Source: an uncultured Bacteroidales bacterium (lineage in GTDB: Bacteria; Bacteroidota; Bacteroidia; Bacteroidales; UBA3824). From it: 59,759 nucleotides of DNA. The stretch is from NCBI GenBank assembly GCA_905234655.1, contig CAJOJG010000015.1, positions 1 to 59,759 of the forward strand, in the 5' to 3' direction. Under the pieces are notes generated by a model. It saw only the letters and a list, made by a program, of their open reading frames with translations, was not told the origin of the DNA and did not search any database. A program made the position numbers and the translations under genes. Of the stretch, positions 8,097-16,900 are shown one piece after another; positions within the stretch are counted from its first letter, which is position 1, and every line of letters starts with the position of its first letter.

Positions 8097-9092
8097 ATGG
8101 ATCAAAAAGTTGATATTAAGGAACTTAACGAACGCATAAACAGGGAAAGCCAGTTCGTCGACATGATTTCGATGGAGATGGGCAAGGTCATCATTGGCCA
8201 AAAACAGCTTACCGAAGGACTTCTGATTGGTCTTTTGAGCGACGGACACGTGCTTCTCGAAGGCGTGCCGGGCTTGGCAAAGACGTTGGCGATAAAGACT
8301 TTGTCACAGATTATCGCCTCAAAATTCAACCGCATACAGTTTACGCCGGACTTGTTGCCCGCCGACCTCATCGGCACAATGATTTACTCGCAGAAGAACG
8401 AGGAGTTCATCGTCAAGAAAGGCCCTATTTTCGCCAACTTCATCTTGGCGGACGAGATTAACCGTAGCCCCGCTAAAGTCCAGTCTGCGCTGCTCGAGGC
8501 GATGCAGGAACACCAGGTGACTATCGGCGAGGAGACTTTCAGGCTCGAGGACCCGTTCCTTGTACTTGCCACACAAAACCCTGTGGAGCAGGAAGGCACG
8601 TATCCGCTGCCCGAGGCTCAGGTCGACCGTTTCATGTTGAAAATCATTGTGTCGTACCCGAAGAAGGACGAGGAGAAAATCATCATCCGCAACAACATCA
8701 GCGGCGAGTTCCCCAAACCTCAACAACTTTTCACTGCCGACGACATCATCCGTGCGCGCGGCTTGGTGAAGGAAGTGTACATCGACGAGAAAATCGAACA
8801 ATACATCGTCGACATCGTCTCGGCGACGAGGAATCCCGAGGAATATGGCCTGGAGAAGTTCAAGGAATTGATAAGCTTTGGCGGCTCACCGCGTGCCGGA
8901 ATCTCGCTTGCGAAGGCGTCGAAGGCATACGCATTCCTCAAACGCCGTGGCTACGTCCTGCCGGAAGATGTCCGCGCCGTCTGCCACCCAGTATTGCGCC
9001 ACAGGATCGGCCTCACATACGAAGCCGAGGCGCAGAACATCACCACCGAGGAAATCGTCAGCGAAATCCTCAACGCCGTACAAGTTCCGTAA
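8097..9092 (+). CDS. MoxR-family AAA+ ATPase of the Bat operon
   Basis: 331 residues with the MoxR form of Walker A, EGVPGLAKTLAIKTL (near 57-70), Walker B FILADEINR, sensor 1 LATQNP and an arginine-rich C-terminal lid. MoxR ATPases act as chaperones that mature or insert metal into partner proteins, usually vWA proteins encoded beside them. Here the gene leads the Bacteroides aerotolerance operon (moxR, DUF58, a BatD-like membrane protein, batA to batE), so BatA and BatB are the likely clients. The operon promoter lies just upstream. Confidence 0.93.
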   Translation: MDQKVDIKELNERINRESQFVDMISMEMGKVIIGQKQLTEGLLIGLLSDGHVLLEGVPGLAKTLAIKTLSQIIASKFNRIQFTPDLLPADLIGTMIYSQKNEEFIVKKGPIFANFILADEINRSPAKVQSALLEAMQEHQVTIGEETFRLEDPFLVLATQNPVEQEGTYPLPEAQVDRFMLKIIVSYPKKDEEKIIIRNNISGEFPKPQQLFTADDIIRARGLVKEVYIDEKIEQYIVDIVSATRNPEEYGLEKFKELISFGGSPRAGISLAKASKAYAFLKRRGYVLPEDVRAVCHPVLRHRIGLTYEAEAQNITTEEIVSEILNAVQVP

Positions 9093-9093
9093 T

Positions 9094-9199
9094 AATTGAC
9101 AATTCACAATTGACAATTCACAATTGACAATTCACAATTAATTGTGCATTGTGAATTATGCATTGTGAATTTAATTATGCATTATGAATTATGCATTGA
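9094..9199. repeat. Tandem and inverted A/T-rich repeats between moxR and the DUF58 gene
   Basis: Three tandem copies of the 14-base unit AATTGACAATTCAC occupy 9094-9135, followed by imperfect inverted copies built from ATTGTGAATTATGCATT up to 9199. Similar words recur at 12140-12182 and 38570-38590, so this is a local intergenic repeat family. It can fold into a long weak hairpin inside the operon transcript. Confidence 0.7.
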
Positions 9200-9203
9200 A
9201 TAA

Positions 9204-10070
9204 ATGGAAACATCTGACATCATAAAGAAGGTTCGCAAAATCGAAATCAAGACGCGTGGTCTGAGCAACCACCTCTTCGCGGGCGAGTACCACAGCGCGT
9301 TCAAGGGGCGTGGCATGTCGTTCAGCGAGGTGCGCGAGTACCAGTACGGCGACGACATCAGGAACATCGACTGGAACGTCACTGCCCGCTTCGACAAGCC
9401 TTATATCAAGGTGTTCGAGGAGGAGCGCGAACTTACAGTCATAATCCTCGTCGACGTTTCGGGTTCTCTCGACTTCGGCAGCGAGGAGACGACGAAGCGT
9501 GACTTCGTGACCGAAATAGCCGCCTGCCTGTCGTTCTCGGCGATAAGCAACAACGACAAAATAGGCGTGATATTCTTCTCGGACATCATCGAGAAGTTTA
9601 TCCCGCCTAAGAAAGGCCGCCAGCACATACTGCGCATTATCCGCGAACTGCTCACCTTCGAGCCAAAGGGCCGCGGCACAAACGCCGCAATGGCGCTCCA
9701 ATACCTCACAAGCGTCATCAAGAAGCGCAGCACGGTGTTCATGATTTCGGACTTTGCATGCTCCGACTTCAGCGACGCGCTGAGGATTGCCGGTCATAAG
9801 CACGACCTGCTCGCCCTCGAGGTGTACGACCGCCGCGAGACCGAGGAGTTCCCTAACGTCGGGCTTGTGTACATGCAGGACGCGGAATCGGGAAAGACAA
9901 GGCTTGTGGACACTTCTAACCGCTCTGTCCGCGAACACCTCGCACAGGCGGCTCAGGAGCGCATGAAGAACCTTGAGAACGGCTTTATGCGCGCGGGCGT
10001 GGAAAAAGTGGCGATTGCCAACGGCGACGACTACGTCAAGCCGCTTATCAAACTGTTTAAATCTCGTTAG
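9204..10070 (+). CDS. DUF58 domain protein of the Bat operon
   Basis: 288 residues. The N-terminal half carries the DUF58 signature (GEYHSAFKGRGMSFSEVREY, then YGDDIRNIDWNVTAR), and the second half is a vWA-like fold with a metal-site motif DVSGSLDFG. DUF58 proteins are almost always encoded directly after moxR and before vWA genes and are thought to belong to the same membrane-associated assembly. The gene is separated from moxR by the repeat tract at 9094-9199 and precedes a BatD-like membrane protein by 16 bases. Confidence 0.92.
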   Translation: METSDIIKKVRKIEIKTRGLSNHLFAGEYHSAFKGRGMSFSEVREYQYGDDIRNIDWNVTARFDKPYIKVFEEERELTVIILVDVSGSLDFGSEETTKRDFVTEIAACLSFSAISNNDKIGVIFFSDIIEKFIPPKKGRQHILRIIRELLTFEPKGRGTNAAMALQYLTSVIKKRSTVFMISDFACSDFSDALRIAGHKHDLLALEVYDRRETEEFPNVGLVYMQDAESGKTRLVDTSNRSVREHLAQAAQERMKNLENGFMRAGVEKVAIANGDDYVKPLIKLFKSR

Positions 10071-10086
10071 GTTGGACTTTAAAACA

Positions 10087-11118
10087 ATGAAACTGGCATA
10101 TAACAAGATAAGGAAATATTTGGCGTTTGGAGCGTTTGCGGCGATTATGGCGACCGCCACGGACGTATCGGCGCAAAGGTCTGTGAAGGCCGAACTCGAC
10201 TCCAATGTCATCGAAATAGCGAGCCAGGCACGGCTTACTATAACCGCATCCACAAAGCCCGGCTCAAAGGTCAGCCAGCCAGACTTCAAGAACAACCAGA
10301 TTGTGCCGACGCTTGAAGTCGTCTCGACGCCCAAGCCGGACACAATAGTCGGCATGAACCAGGAAATCACCTACAAATTCCACTATTTGATAACATCCTT
10401 CGAGGACTCCGCATACACAATCCCGCGAATCGCCGTCGTCATTAACGGAGACTCTGTGTTCACCGAGCCTTTGAATATCACTTTCACGCTCCTCCAGGGC
10501 ATCGATTCAACCTTCACAAGCAGCATCGACACGACGAGAATCATCAAGATTTTTGACATCAAGGATGTGAAGGACGCGCCGTGGACATTCGCCGAGTTTT
10601 GGGCGAGGTTTGGAAACATCATACTGATTCTCCTGCTTGTAGCCCTCGTCGCCTCCGCTGCCACATACGTCATAATCCGCCGCCGACGCAACAAGCCCAT
10701 CATCCCGTTCTCAAAACCTAAAGAACCCGCTGAAAAGGTTGCGATAAGGCGACTCAACCAATTGAAGGACAAGAGATTGTGTGAGAGTGGAAAAGTAAAG
10801 GAATATTACACCGACCTCACCGAAATCATAAAGACTTACATATCCGACCGCTTCGGCTACTCCGTGATGGAATCCACGTCGGCGGAGACCCTCGTGGCGT
10901 TGAAAGGCTTTGTGGGCGGCGACGCTCCGGCGTTCAAAGACTTGAAGTCAATATTTGACGTGGCGGATTTTGTGAAGTTTGCAAAGATGCAGCCACTTCC
11001 CGACGAGAACGACCGCTGCATGAGGCTCGCATACGACATCGTAGAGACCACGATGCCACAGCAGGCGGCAGAAGACGAAAACGCCGCTAACGAATCGGCA
11101 CAACAAATCAAAAACTAA
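10087..11118 (+). CDS. BatD-like exported membrane protein of the Bat operon
   Basis: 343 residues from the ATG at 10087; an upstream start at 9973 would overlap the DUF58 gene and is not used. There is a signal peptide ending near VSAQ, a beta-rich periplasmic part (about 30-170), one transmembrane helix (IILILLLVALVASAATYVII) followed by basic RRRRNK, and a cytoplasmic helical C-terminus. The layout matches that of BatD in miniature (protein-protein beta domain, helix, cytoplasmic tail) and such a gene is commonly found between DUF58 and batA in Bacteroidota. Function is unproven; a structural role in the Bat complex is inferred. It ends 7 bases before batA. Confidence 0.8.
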   Translation: MKLAYNKIRKYLAFGAFAAIMATATDVSAQRSVKAELDSNVIEIASQARLTITASTKPGSKVSQPDFKNNQIVPTLEVVSTPKPDTIVGMNQEITYKFHYLITSFEDSAYTIPRIAVVINGDSVFTEPLNITFTLLQGIDSTFTSSIDTTRIIKIFDIKDVKDAPWTFAEFWARFGNIILILLLVALVASAATYVIIRRRRNKPIIPFSKPKEPAEKVAIRRLNQLKDKRLCESGKVKEYYTDLTEIIKTYISDRFGYSVMESTSAETLVALKGFVGGDAPAFKDLKSIFDVADFVKFAKMQPLPDENDRCMRLAYDIVETTMPQQAAEDENAANESAQQIKN

Positions 11119-11125
11119 TCAAGAG

Positions 11126-12127
11126 ATGTTCGACTATATACATTTTGCACATCCAGGCAGGCTTTGGCTGATACCAGTTGTACTCTGCGCGCTTGGAGTG
11201 TGGTATTTCTTTAAGTTAAGGAACTTTAACGCGACGCTTAAGTTCAGCACGTTGGACGACTTCGGGCCCAACAAGTTGACCATACGCAAGATATTGTATT
11301 ACCTGCCGCCAATTCTTAACTTCTTTATAATCACACTTATCATCATCGCCATCGCCCGTCCCCAAAGCACCTCGCAGGACGAGAAGATTGAGAAGGAGGG
11401 CATCGATGTCGTCCTCGCGCTCGACATCTCCGGCTCCATGGAGGCTTGCGACTTCAAGCCCAACAGACTTGAGGCGGCTAAGAACGTCGCCTGCGAGTTC
11501 ATACAGGCGAGGGAGAACGACAGGATTGGCATCGTGCTTTTCGCCGGTGAGAGCTTCACTCAGTGTCCACTGACGAGCGACCGCGCTACCCTCGTCAACC
11601 TCATGTCACAGGTCAAGAACGGCATTATCGACGACGGCACGGCGATTGGCATGGGACTTTCTAACGCCGTCGCCCGCCTGAAAAACAGCGACGCAAAGAG
11701 CAAAGTCGTCATCCTCATGACCGACGGCATGAACAACACCGGCGAGATTGAACCGATAAGCGCGGCGGAAATTGCGGCGACGTATGGCATCCGCGTCTAC
11801 ACAATCGGCGTCGGAACTAATGGCACTGCGCCCTACCCCACCATCGACATTTGGGGACGGAAGACATACGAGCAGGTCAAGGTCGAAATCGACGAGCCGA
11901 CGCTCCAGAAGATCGCGAAACTCACCGAAGGCAAGTACTTCCGCGCAACCAACAACCAGGCACTCAAGAGCGTCTACGAGCAGATTGACAAATTGGAGAA
12001 GACCAAGATGCTGACTATGACCATAAGCCATGCGACAGACCTTTTCCACCCGTTCCTGCTGTGGGCGTTGATACTCATGGTCTTGAATGTGATAATTAGA
12101 CTGACTGTCGGGGCGGTTCTGCCATAG
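11126..12127 (+). CDS. batA: BatA, vWA-domain membrane protein
   Basis: 333 residues with two N-terminal transmembrane helices (residues about 9-26 and 57-77, FFIITLIIIAIA), a large vWA domain and a C-terminal helix (FLLWALILMVLNVII). The metal-ion-dependent adhesion site is intact: DISGS from residue 100, a threonine in the DDGTAIG loop and TDGMNN. BatA is a core protein of the Bacteroides aerotolerance complex, presumably binding protein partners through its metal site on the periplasmic or cytoplasmic face. It is followed by its paralogue batB after 60 bases of A/T-rich repeat. Confidence 0.93.
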   Translation: MFDYIHFAHPGRLWLIPVVLCALGVWYFFKLRNFNATLKFSTLDDFGPNKLTIRKILYYLPPILNFFIITLIIIAIARPQSTSQDEKIEKEGIDVVLALDISGSMEACDFKPNRLEAAKNVACEFIQARENDRIGIVLFAGESFTQCPLTSDRATLVNLMSQVKNGIIDDGTAIGMGLSNAVARLKNSDAKSKVVILMTDGMNNTGEIEPISAAEIAATYGIRVYTIGVGTNGTAPYPTIDIWGRKTYEQVKVEIDEPTLQKIAKLTEGKYFRATNNQALKSVYEQIDKLEKTKMLTMTISHATDLFHPFLLWALILMVLNVIIRLTVGAVLP

Positions 12128-12187
12128 GCGCACCCCGAATGGCGATTATGAATTATGTATGAATTGTGAATTATGAATTAATATAAA

Positions 12188-13234
12188 ATGTTTGACGTTC
12201 AATTTGCAAATAAAGAATATCTCTACCTGCTGCTGATGATACCGGTGTTGGCGGTTGGATTTTTGTATTATTCCCACCGTCGGCGCAAGGCTCTTAAAGC
12301 CATCGGCAACCTCAAGACGCTCAAGGCGTTGAGCCCCGAGAACAGCACCGCAAGGCCAATATTGAGGATGGTGCTTGCGCTTGTGGCGTTGTCGCTGCTT
12401 ATCGTCGCAGTCGCAAGGCCGAGGGTCGGTTCACAGTTAAAGGAAACAACCTCCGAGGGCAACGAGATAATGATACTCCTCGACATCAGCAACTCGATGA
12501 GGGCTACCGACATGTACCCTAACCGACTTGAAAACACCAAGAACGCAATCTCAAACCTCGTCCGCAAACTCTCGACGGACAGGGTCGGCCTGATAATTTT
12601 TGCTGGCTCGGCGTTTGTTCAAGTGCCGATGACGACGGACCTGAAGGCGACCGACATCTTCATACAGTCCGTCACGTGCGACATGATTTCCGAGCAGGGC
12701 ACGGCACTCGGCGCGGCGTTGAACTTGGCGGTAAAGTCCTTCAACTTCGACGACAACCTGAGCAAGGCGATAATCCTCGTCTCTGACGGCGAAAACCACG
12801 AGCCGACGCCCGACCCGATACAGATTGCGAAAGATTGTAACGCCAAAGGCATCGCCGTCCACACTATCGGAGTTGGCGACGTGCGCGGCGTGCCGATTCC
12901 AATCCGCGAAGCCAGCAAGGATTTCATCAAAGACCGCGCTGGAAACATCGTGATTTCTAAGCTTGACGAGACCACGCTCCAAAAGATTGCACAGGCTGGC
13001 GGCGGAATCTACGTCAAAGCGTCCAACAGCAATTCCGGGCTTTCGACCGTCTACTCCGAAATCTCAAAGATGAAGAAAGGCGAGATTGTGCAGTTCGCGG
13101 AGTACGACGAAAAGTTCGTGCTGCCAGCGGTGCTCTCGCTGATATTCTTCGTGGCGGCGTGCTTCGTCCTGAAGCGGAAAAACCGCTGGATAAGGCGCAC
13201 GGGCATCTTCGAGCAGTCACAATCCAATTTGTAA
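12188..13234 (+). CDS. batB: BatB, vWA-domain membrane protein
   Basis: 348 residues, paralogous to BatA and with the same plan: an N-terminal helix pair (LYLLLMIPVLAVGFLYY and ILRMVLALVALSLLIVAVA), a vWA domain and a C-terminal helix (VLSLIFFVAACFVL). The adhesion-site motif is DISNS from residue 99, with TALGAALNLA and VSDGENHE completing the site. The basic tail KRKNRWIRR is cytoplasmic. Together with BatA it is expected to form a heteromeric membrane platform. Confidence 0.93.
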   Translation: MFDVQFANKEYLYLLLMIPVLAVGFLYYSHRRRKALKAIGNLKTLKALSPENSTARPILRMVLALVALSLLIVAVARPRVGSQLKETTSEGNEIMILLDISNSMRATDMYPNRLENTKNAISNLVRKLSTDRVGLIIFAGSAFVQVPMTTDLKATDIFIQSVTCDMISEQGTALGAALNLAVKSFNFDDNLSKAIILVSDGENHEPTPDPIQIAKDCNAKGIAVHTIGVGDVRGVPIPIREASKDFIKDRAGNIVISKLDETTLQKIAQAGGGIYVKASNSNSGLSTVYSEISKMKKGEIVQFAEYDEKFVLPAVLSLIFFVAACFVLKRKNRWIRRTGIFEQSQSNL

Positions 13235-13274
13235 TTATTGTTTTTTTTTCACATTAATTAAAATCAAAAACCCC

Positions 13275-13282
13275 TAAATTTG
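13275..13282 (+). promoter_or_regulatory. Possible internal promoter (-7 element) before batC
   Basis: TAAATTTG lies 19 bases before the batC ATG in a 67-base gap. No good TTTG is found at the -33 spacing, so it is a weak candidate for an internal start. Confidence 0.35.
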
Positions 13283-13301
13283 TTCTTGCAAACGAAGCGA
13301 T

Positions 13302-14267
13302 ATGAAGACCATTCTCTTGACATCAATATTGGGCATTACGGCCATTGCAGCCGCCGCCCAGACCGAAAAGCCCTACATCCGGGAAGGTAACGGGTACTAT
13401 GGCGACTCACAGTTTGACCAAGCGGAGGTCCAGTATCAGAAGGCCGTCAACGAGCAGCCGTCGTCATACGAGGCGGCGTTCAACCTTGGCGACGCGTTCT
13501 ACCGCGAAGGCAAATTTGAAGACGCGAAAAAGGCTTTCGAGACTTTGGCAAAGTCACAGACCGACCCCAAAAAGATGGGCGAATGTTACTACAACCTCGC
13601 CAACGCACAACTCGCGCTATGCGAGCAGGCCATAAAGCAGAACAAACTCGACCAGGCCATAAAGGTCGGCAAGGAAGCACTCGAACAATACAAAAAATCG
13701 CTCCGCAACGCCCCGTATGACAAACAGTGCAAATATAACTACCTGTATGCAAAGACATTACTCGACAAACTCGAGGAAATGAAACAGCAGAACCAGGAAC
13801 AGCAACAACAGCAAAACCAAGACAACCAACAGCAGCAAGACCAGCAGAACCAGGACAACCAGGATCAGCAAAACCCGCCGGATCAGGACTCGGACGGCGA
13901 CGGCATACCTGACAATGTGGAGAAGGGCGACGACCCCAACAATCCACGCGACACTGACGGCGACGGTGTGCCGGACTATAAAGACAACGACTCCGACAAC
14001 GACGGAATCCCGGACAGCGTGGAGGCAGGGAAGAACCCGAAAGAGCCGCAGGATCGCGACGGCGACGGAATCCCGGACTACCGCGACACGGACTCCGACA
14101 ACGACGGAACGCCCGACAGCGAGGAGGCGGCGGCACTCATGGGAATCTCCAAGGAGGACGCCGACAGAATCCTCGAGGCCATCAACAAGGCCGACGCGCA
14201 GACGCAGAAAAAAGTCAAGGACAACCAGGACAATTGCAAACCAAAGTCGCATGACAAGAACTGGTAG
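13302..14267 (+). CDS. batC: BatC, TPR protein with inserted thrombospondin type 3-like repeats
   Basis: 321 residues. A signal peptide ends near AAAAQ. TPR repeats cover about 20-150 ([20 protein letters not shown] is one). A glutamine/asparagine-rich stretch follows at about 157-193. Residues about 195-275 hold four calcium-type Asp repeats of the form DSDGDGIPD, as in thrombospondin type 3 or OmpA linkers. The C-terminus ([13 protein letters not shown]) resembles the usual BatC end. The TPR part and position between batB and batD identify it as BatC; the Asp-repeat insertion is unusual and suggests calcium binding and an exported rigid spacer. Confidence 0.88.
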   Translation: MKTILLTSILGITAIAAAAQTEKPYIREGNGYYGDSQFDQAEVQYQKAVNEQPSSYEAAFNLGDAFYREGKFEDAKKAFETLAKSQTDPKKMGECYYNLANAQLALCEQAIKQNKLDQAIKVGKEALEQYKKSLRNAPYDKQCKYNYLYAKTLLDKLEEMKQQNQEQQQQQNQDNQQQQDQQNQDNQDQQNPPDQDSDGDGIPDNVEKGDDPNNPRDTDGDGVPDYKDNDSDNDGIPDSVEAGKNPKEPQDRDGDGIPDYRDTDSDNDGTPDSEEAAALMGISKEDADRILEAINKADAQTQKKVKDNQDNCKPKSHDKNW

Positions 14268-14330
14268 CCAAGTCGTTGCGTCGACAAAAAGAGAAAAAAC
14301 TATAACTAAACCCACAGAATATATCGTATC

Positions 14331-16103
14331 ATGCAGAAGATATTATTCAGTTTTGCACTAATAATGATAGCGGCGACAGCCGCCTCAGTAGCACAAGACG
14401 TTGAAATAGTGATGAATGCACCCGCCAAGGTAGCCTCGGGTGTGCCATTCAGGTTAGACGTGTCGGTCAACAGGCAGAATGCGAAGATGGAAACGCCTAA
14501 ACTCGACGACTTTGACGTATACGGAAGGAGCACAAGCCAAAACATGTCGATTATCAACGGCGACATGACCGTCAAGTTAGTGTACATGTACACTATAAGT
14601 GCTCCAAAACCAGGCACATACACAATCCCAGCCATCACCGCGACTGTGAACGGACAGAAGTATACCTCGAACTCCGTCACTATCGAAGTGACCCAAGGCA
14701 ACTCGTCCGCCGGCAGCAATCCCCAATCAGGCTCAGGTTCGCGCTCCAACATCATGGACGACTCCCCTGCCCCGTCCCAAGGCGGCAATACCTTCCTCGA
14801 GGTCAACACAAACAAGTCTGAGGTCTTTGTCGGCGAGCAAGTTATACTATCTGCGGTATTCTATTCTCGATACGATATTTTAGGTTTTGACAGTCCCAAA
14901 TACCCAAATTTCAACGGATTTTGGGCAAAAGACATCTACAACCCGACTAACATCAACTTCGAACGAAAGAGAATCAACGGCACGATATACGCCTACGCAC
15001 TGTGGCAGAAAAAGGCATTGTTCCCGCAAAAGACTGGCACACTGACCATTGAGCCGTACAGCGTCGAATGTATCGTAATAGACGACTTCGGATTCAGACG
15101 CGCAAGGTCAACCGCCCAAAGCAAGTCAAAAACCATCAAAGTAAAGCCACTTCCAGCCGGAAAGCCCGACAATTTCGGCGGCGCGGTCGGTAACTTCACA
15201 GTCTCCATGTCCGCCGACAAGTCAAGCGTCAAACTCGACGACCCGCTAACGATTAAGGTTGTCGTCAGCGGCACCGGAAACTTCCAGCTGTTTTCAACGC
15301 CCAAACTCGACCTGCCGACGGAGTTTGAGCAGTACGAGCCAAAAAGCACCGAGAACCTGACCGCAAACGACAACGGCATCTCGGGCAGCAAGACATTCTC
15401 CACCGTCGTCATCGCACGTCAGCCCGGCGAGTTCACCATAAAACCTGTAGAATTTTCATTTTTTGACCCGGTTTCAAAGACCTACAAGACCGTCAAATCC
15501 AAGGAAATAACCGTCTCTGTAAGTGGCGAGCGCGACCCGAACAACCACACGAGCGCAATCGTAAAAACCGACGTCGAGAACCTCGGCTCGGACATCAGGT
15601 TCATCAAGCAGTCAAACGTGACATTCAAGGACGGCAACGGCCAGTTTTTCAACTCGTTCAAGTTCTGGATGATTTTTGCGCTGCTCATCGTCATTTTCGG
15701 CATCGTCCTGATAATAAGGCAACAGCAAATCCGCAACAATGCCAACGTAATTGGCATGAAAAACCGCCGCGCCGGAAAGACCTCGCGCAAACGCCTCAAA
15801 CTCGCCGCGACCTACATCAAGCAGAACAAGAAGGACGAATTTTACGTCGAGACTTTGAACGCGCTGTGGGGCTACCTGAGCGACAAACTCGCAATCCCGC
15901 GCGCCGACCTCTCCCGCGACAATGTCCAAGAGAAATTGGCTGAAAAACAGATAGATCCAGCAGTCACACAAAAGTTCATCGAGACGCTCGACACGTGCGA
16001 GTTCGAACACTACGCGCCCGAGGCGATGTCACATTCCCTCGACGAGGTGTACACCATGGCTGCCGAGGCTATCGAGCAAATGGAAACTTCAATAAAAGCA
16101 TAA
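14331..16103 (+). CDS. batD: BatD, oxygen-tolerance protein
   Basis: 590 residues. A signal peptide ([14 protein letters not shown]) leads to a long beta-rich periplasmic region with several Ig-like stretches (for example VRLDVSVNRQ-type and NFTVSMSADKSSVKLDDPL), one transmembrane helix near 440-460 (FWMIFALLIVIFGIVLII) and a helical cytoplasmic end (KRLKLAATYIKQNKKDEFY). This architecture and the position between batC and batE are diagnostic of BatD. The protein is thought to be the large periplasmic part of the Bat complex, linked to survival of oxidative stress; the mechanism is unknown. Confidence 0.93.
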   Translation: MQKILFSFALIMIAATAASVAQDVEIVMNAPAKVASGVPFRLDVSVNRQNAKMETPKLDDFDVYGRSTSQNMSIINGDMTVKLVYMYTISAPKPGTYTIPAITATVNGQKYTSNSVTIEVTQGNSSAGSNPQSGSGSRSNIMDDSPAPSQGGNTFLEVNTNKSEVFVGEQVILSAVFYSRYDILGFDSPKYPNFNGFWAKDIYNPTNINFERKRINGTIYAYALWQKKALFPQKTGTLTIEPYSVECIVIDDFGFRRARSTAQSKSKTIKVKPLPAGKPDNFGGAVGNFTVSMSADKSSVKLDDPLTIKVVVSGTGNFQLFSTPKLDLPTEFEQYEPKSTENLTANDNGISGSKTFSTVVIARQPGEFTIKPVEFSFFDPVSKTYKTVKSKEITVSVSGERDPNNHTSAIVKTDVENLGSDIRFIKQSNVTFKDGNGQFFNSFKFWMIFALLIVIFGIVLIIRQQQIRNNANVIGMKNRRAGKTSRKRLKLAATYIKQNKKDEFYVETLNALWGYLSDKLAIPRADLSRDNVQEKLAEKQIDPAVTQKFIETLDTCEFEHYAPEAMSHSLDEVYTMAAEAIEQMETSIKA

Positions 16104-16113
16104 GTTAACGACA

Positions 16114-16881
16114 ATGAAACGACTGATTATCATAATTATAGCCTTGTTTGCAACAACGCTGCAAACCCTCCAGGCGCAGAACCAGGACGCTGACGCGCTT
16201 TTTAAGAAAGCAAACGACGCATATAACGAAAAGGACTACGCATTAGCCGCAGAACTTTACCAGCAGATTGTTAACCAAGGTCTTACAGCACCCGAATTGA
16301 GCTACAACCTTGGCAATGCCTACTACAAGCAGGGCGACTTCACCCACGCAATCCTCAACTACGAGCGCGCGATAAAGCAGAACAACGAGTTCGAGGACGC
16401 CAAGAACAACCTCAAGCTTGCGAACCAAAACCTCGTGGACAACTTGAAGGACATTCCGGCGACCAATTTTTCCGCAATCACGGAAATGATTGGAAAGGGC
16501 ATCGGCATGAACGGCTGGGCGATTTTCACACTGGTTTTCTTAGCCGTCGGGCTTGGTCAGTTCCTCATCTACTTCTTCACAGACAGCCTTAATCTCCGTA
16601 AATTCTCATTCTCATTCGGTTTTGTGTTCATCGTGCTGTGTTTCATATCGTTGGCGATGGGATTTTACACACAGAACCTCCTTGACCAGACCTCCGAGGC
16701 GATTGTGATGGACAAGGTCGTGACCGCCAAGAGTTCGCCCGACGAGTCCGGCACGGACATCTTCAGGATTCACGAAGGACTGAAAGTGTCCGTAAAAGAC
16801 AAGTCCGCCGAATGGCTCGAAATAAGGCTTTCCGACGGCCGCATCGGTTGGATAAAGTCAAGTTCATTAGAAATCATTTAA
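16114..16881 (+). CDS. batE: BatE, TPR and SH3-domain protein
   Basis: 255 residues. A signal peptide (TLQTLQAQ) is followed by TPR repeats (about 24-110; LSYNLGNAYYKQGDFTHAIL), two hydrophobic segments (WAIFTLVFLAVGLGQFLIYFF and FSFGFVFIVLCFISLAMGF) and a C-terminal bacterial SH3 domain (about 200-255; IFRIHEGLKVSVKDKSAEW). It closes the eight-gene Bat operon, starting 10 bases after batD. The SH3 domain suggests contact with cell wall or a partner peptide. Confidence 0.92.
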   Translation: MKRLIIIIIALFATTLQTLQAQNQDADALFKKANDAYNEKDYALAAELYQQIVNQGLTAPELSYNLGNAYYKQGDFTHAILNYERAIKQNNEFEDAKNNLKLANQNLVDNLKDIPATNFSAITEMIGKGIGMNGWAIFTLVFLAVGLGQFLIYFFTDSLNLRKFSFSFGFVFIVLCFISLAMGFYTQNLLDQTSEAIVMDKVVTAKSSPDESGTDIFRIHEGLKVSVKDKSAEWLEIRLSDGRIGWIKSSSLEII

Positions 16882-16900
16882 AAACTTTATTTTTGCGCAG

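Noticed and set aside
9094..9135. Three tandem 14-base repeats as a CRISPR start
   Set aside because: Repeat units are short, adjacent without spacers, and no cas gene is present.
9973..10086. Upstream start of the BatD-like gene at 9973
   Set aside because: It would overlap the DUF58 gene by nearly 100 bases and precede the signal peptide; ATG 10087 gives a proper signal peptide.
9189..10370. 393-codon open frame on the minus strand over the DUF58 gene
   Set aside because: It mirrors the coding strand of the DUF58 gene and the next gene, has no recognisable domain and no start signal; its length comes from the codon pattern of the real genes.
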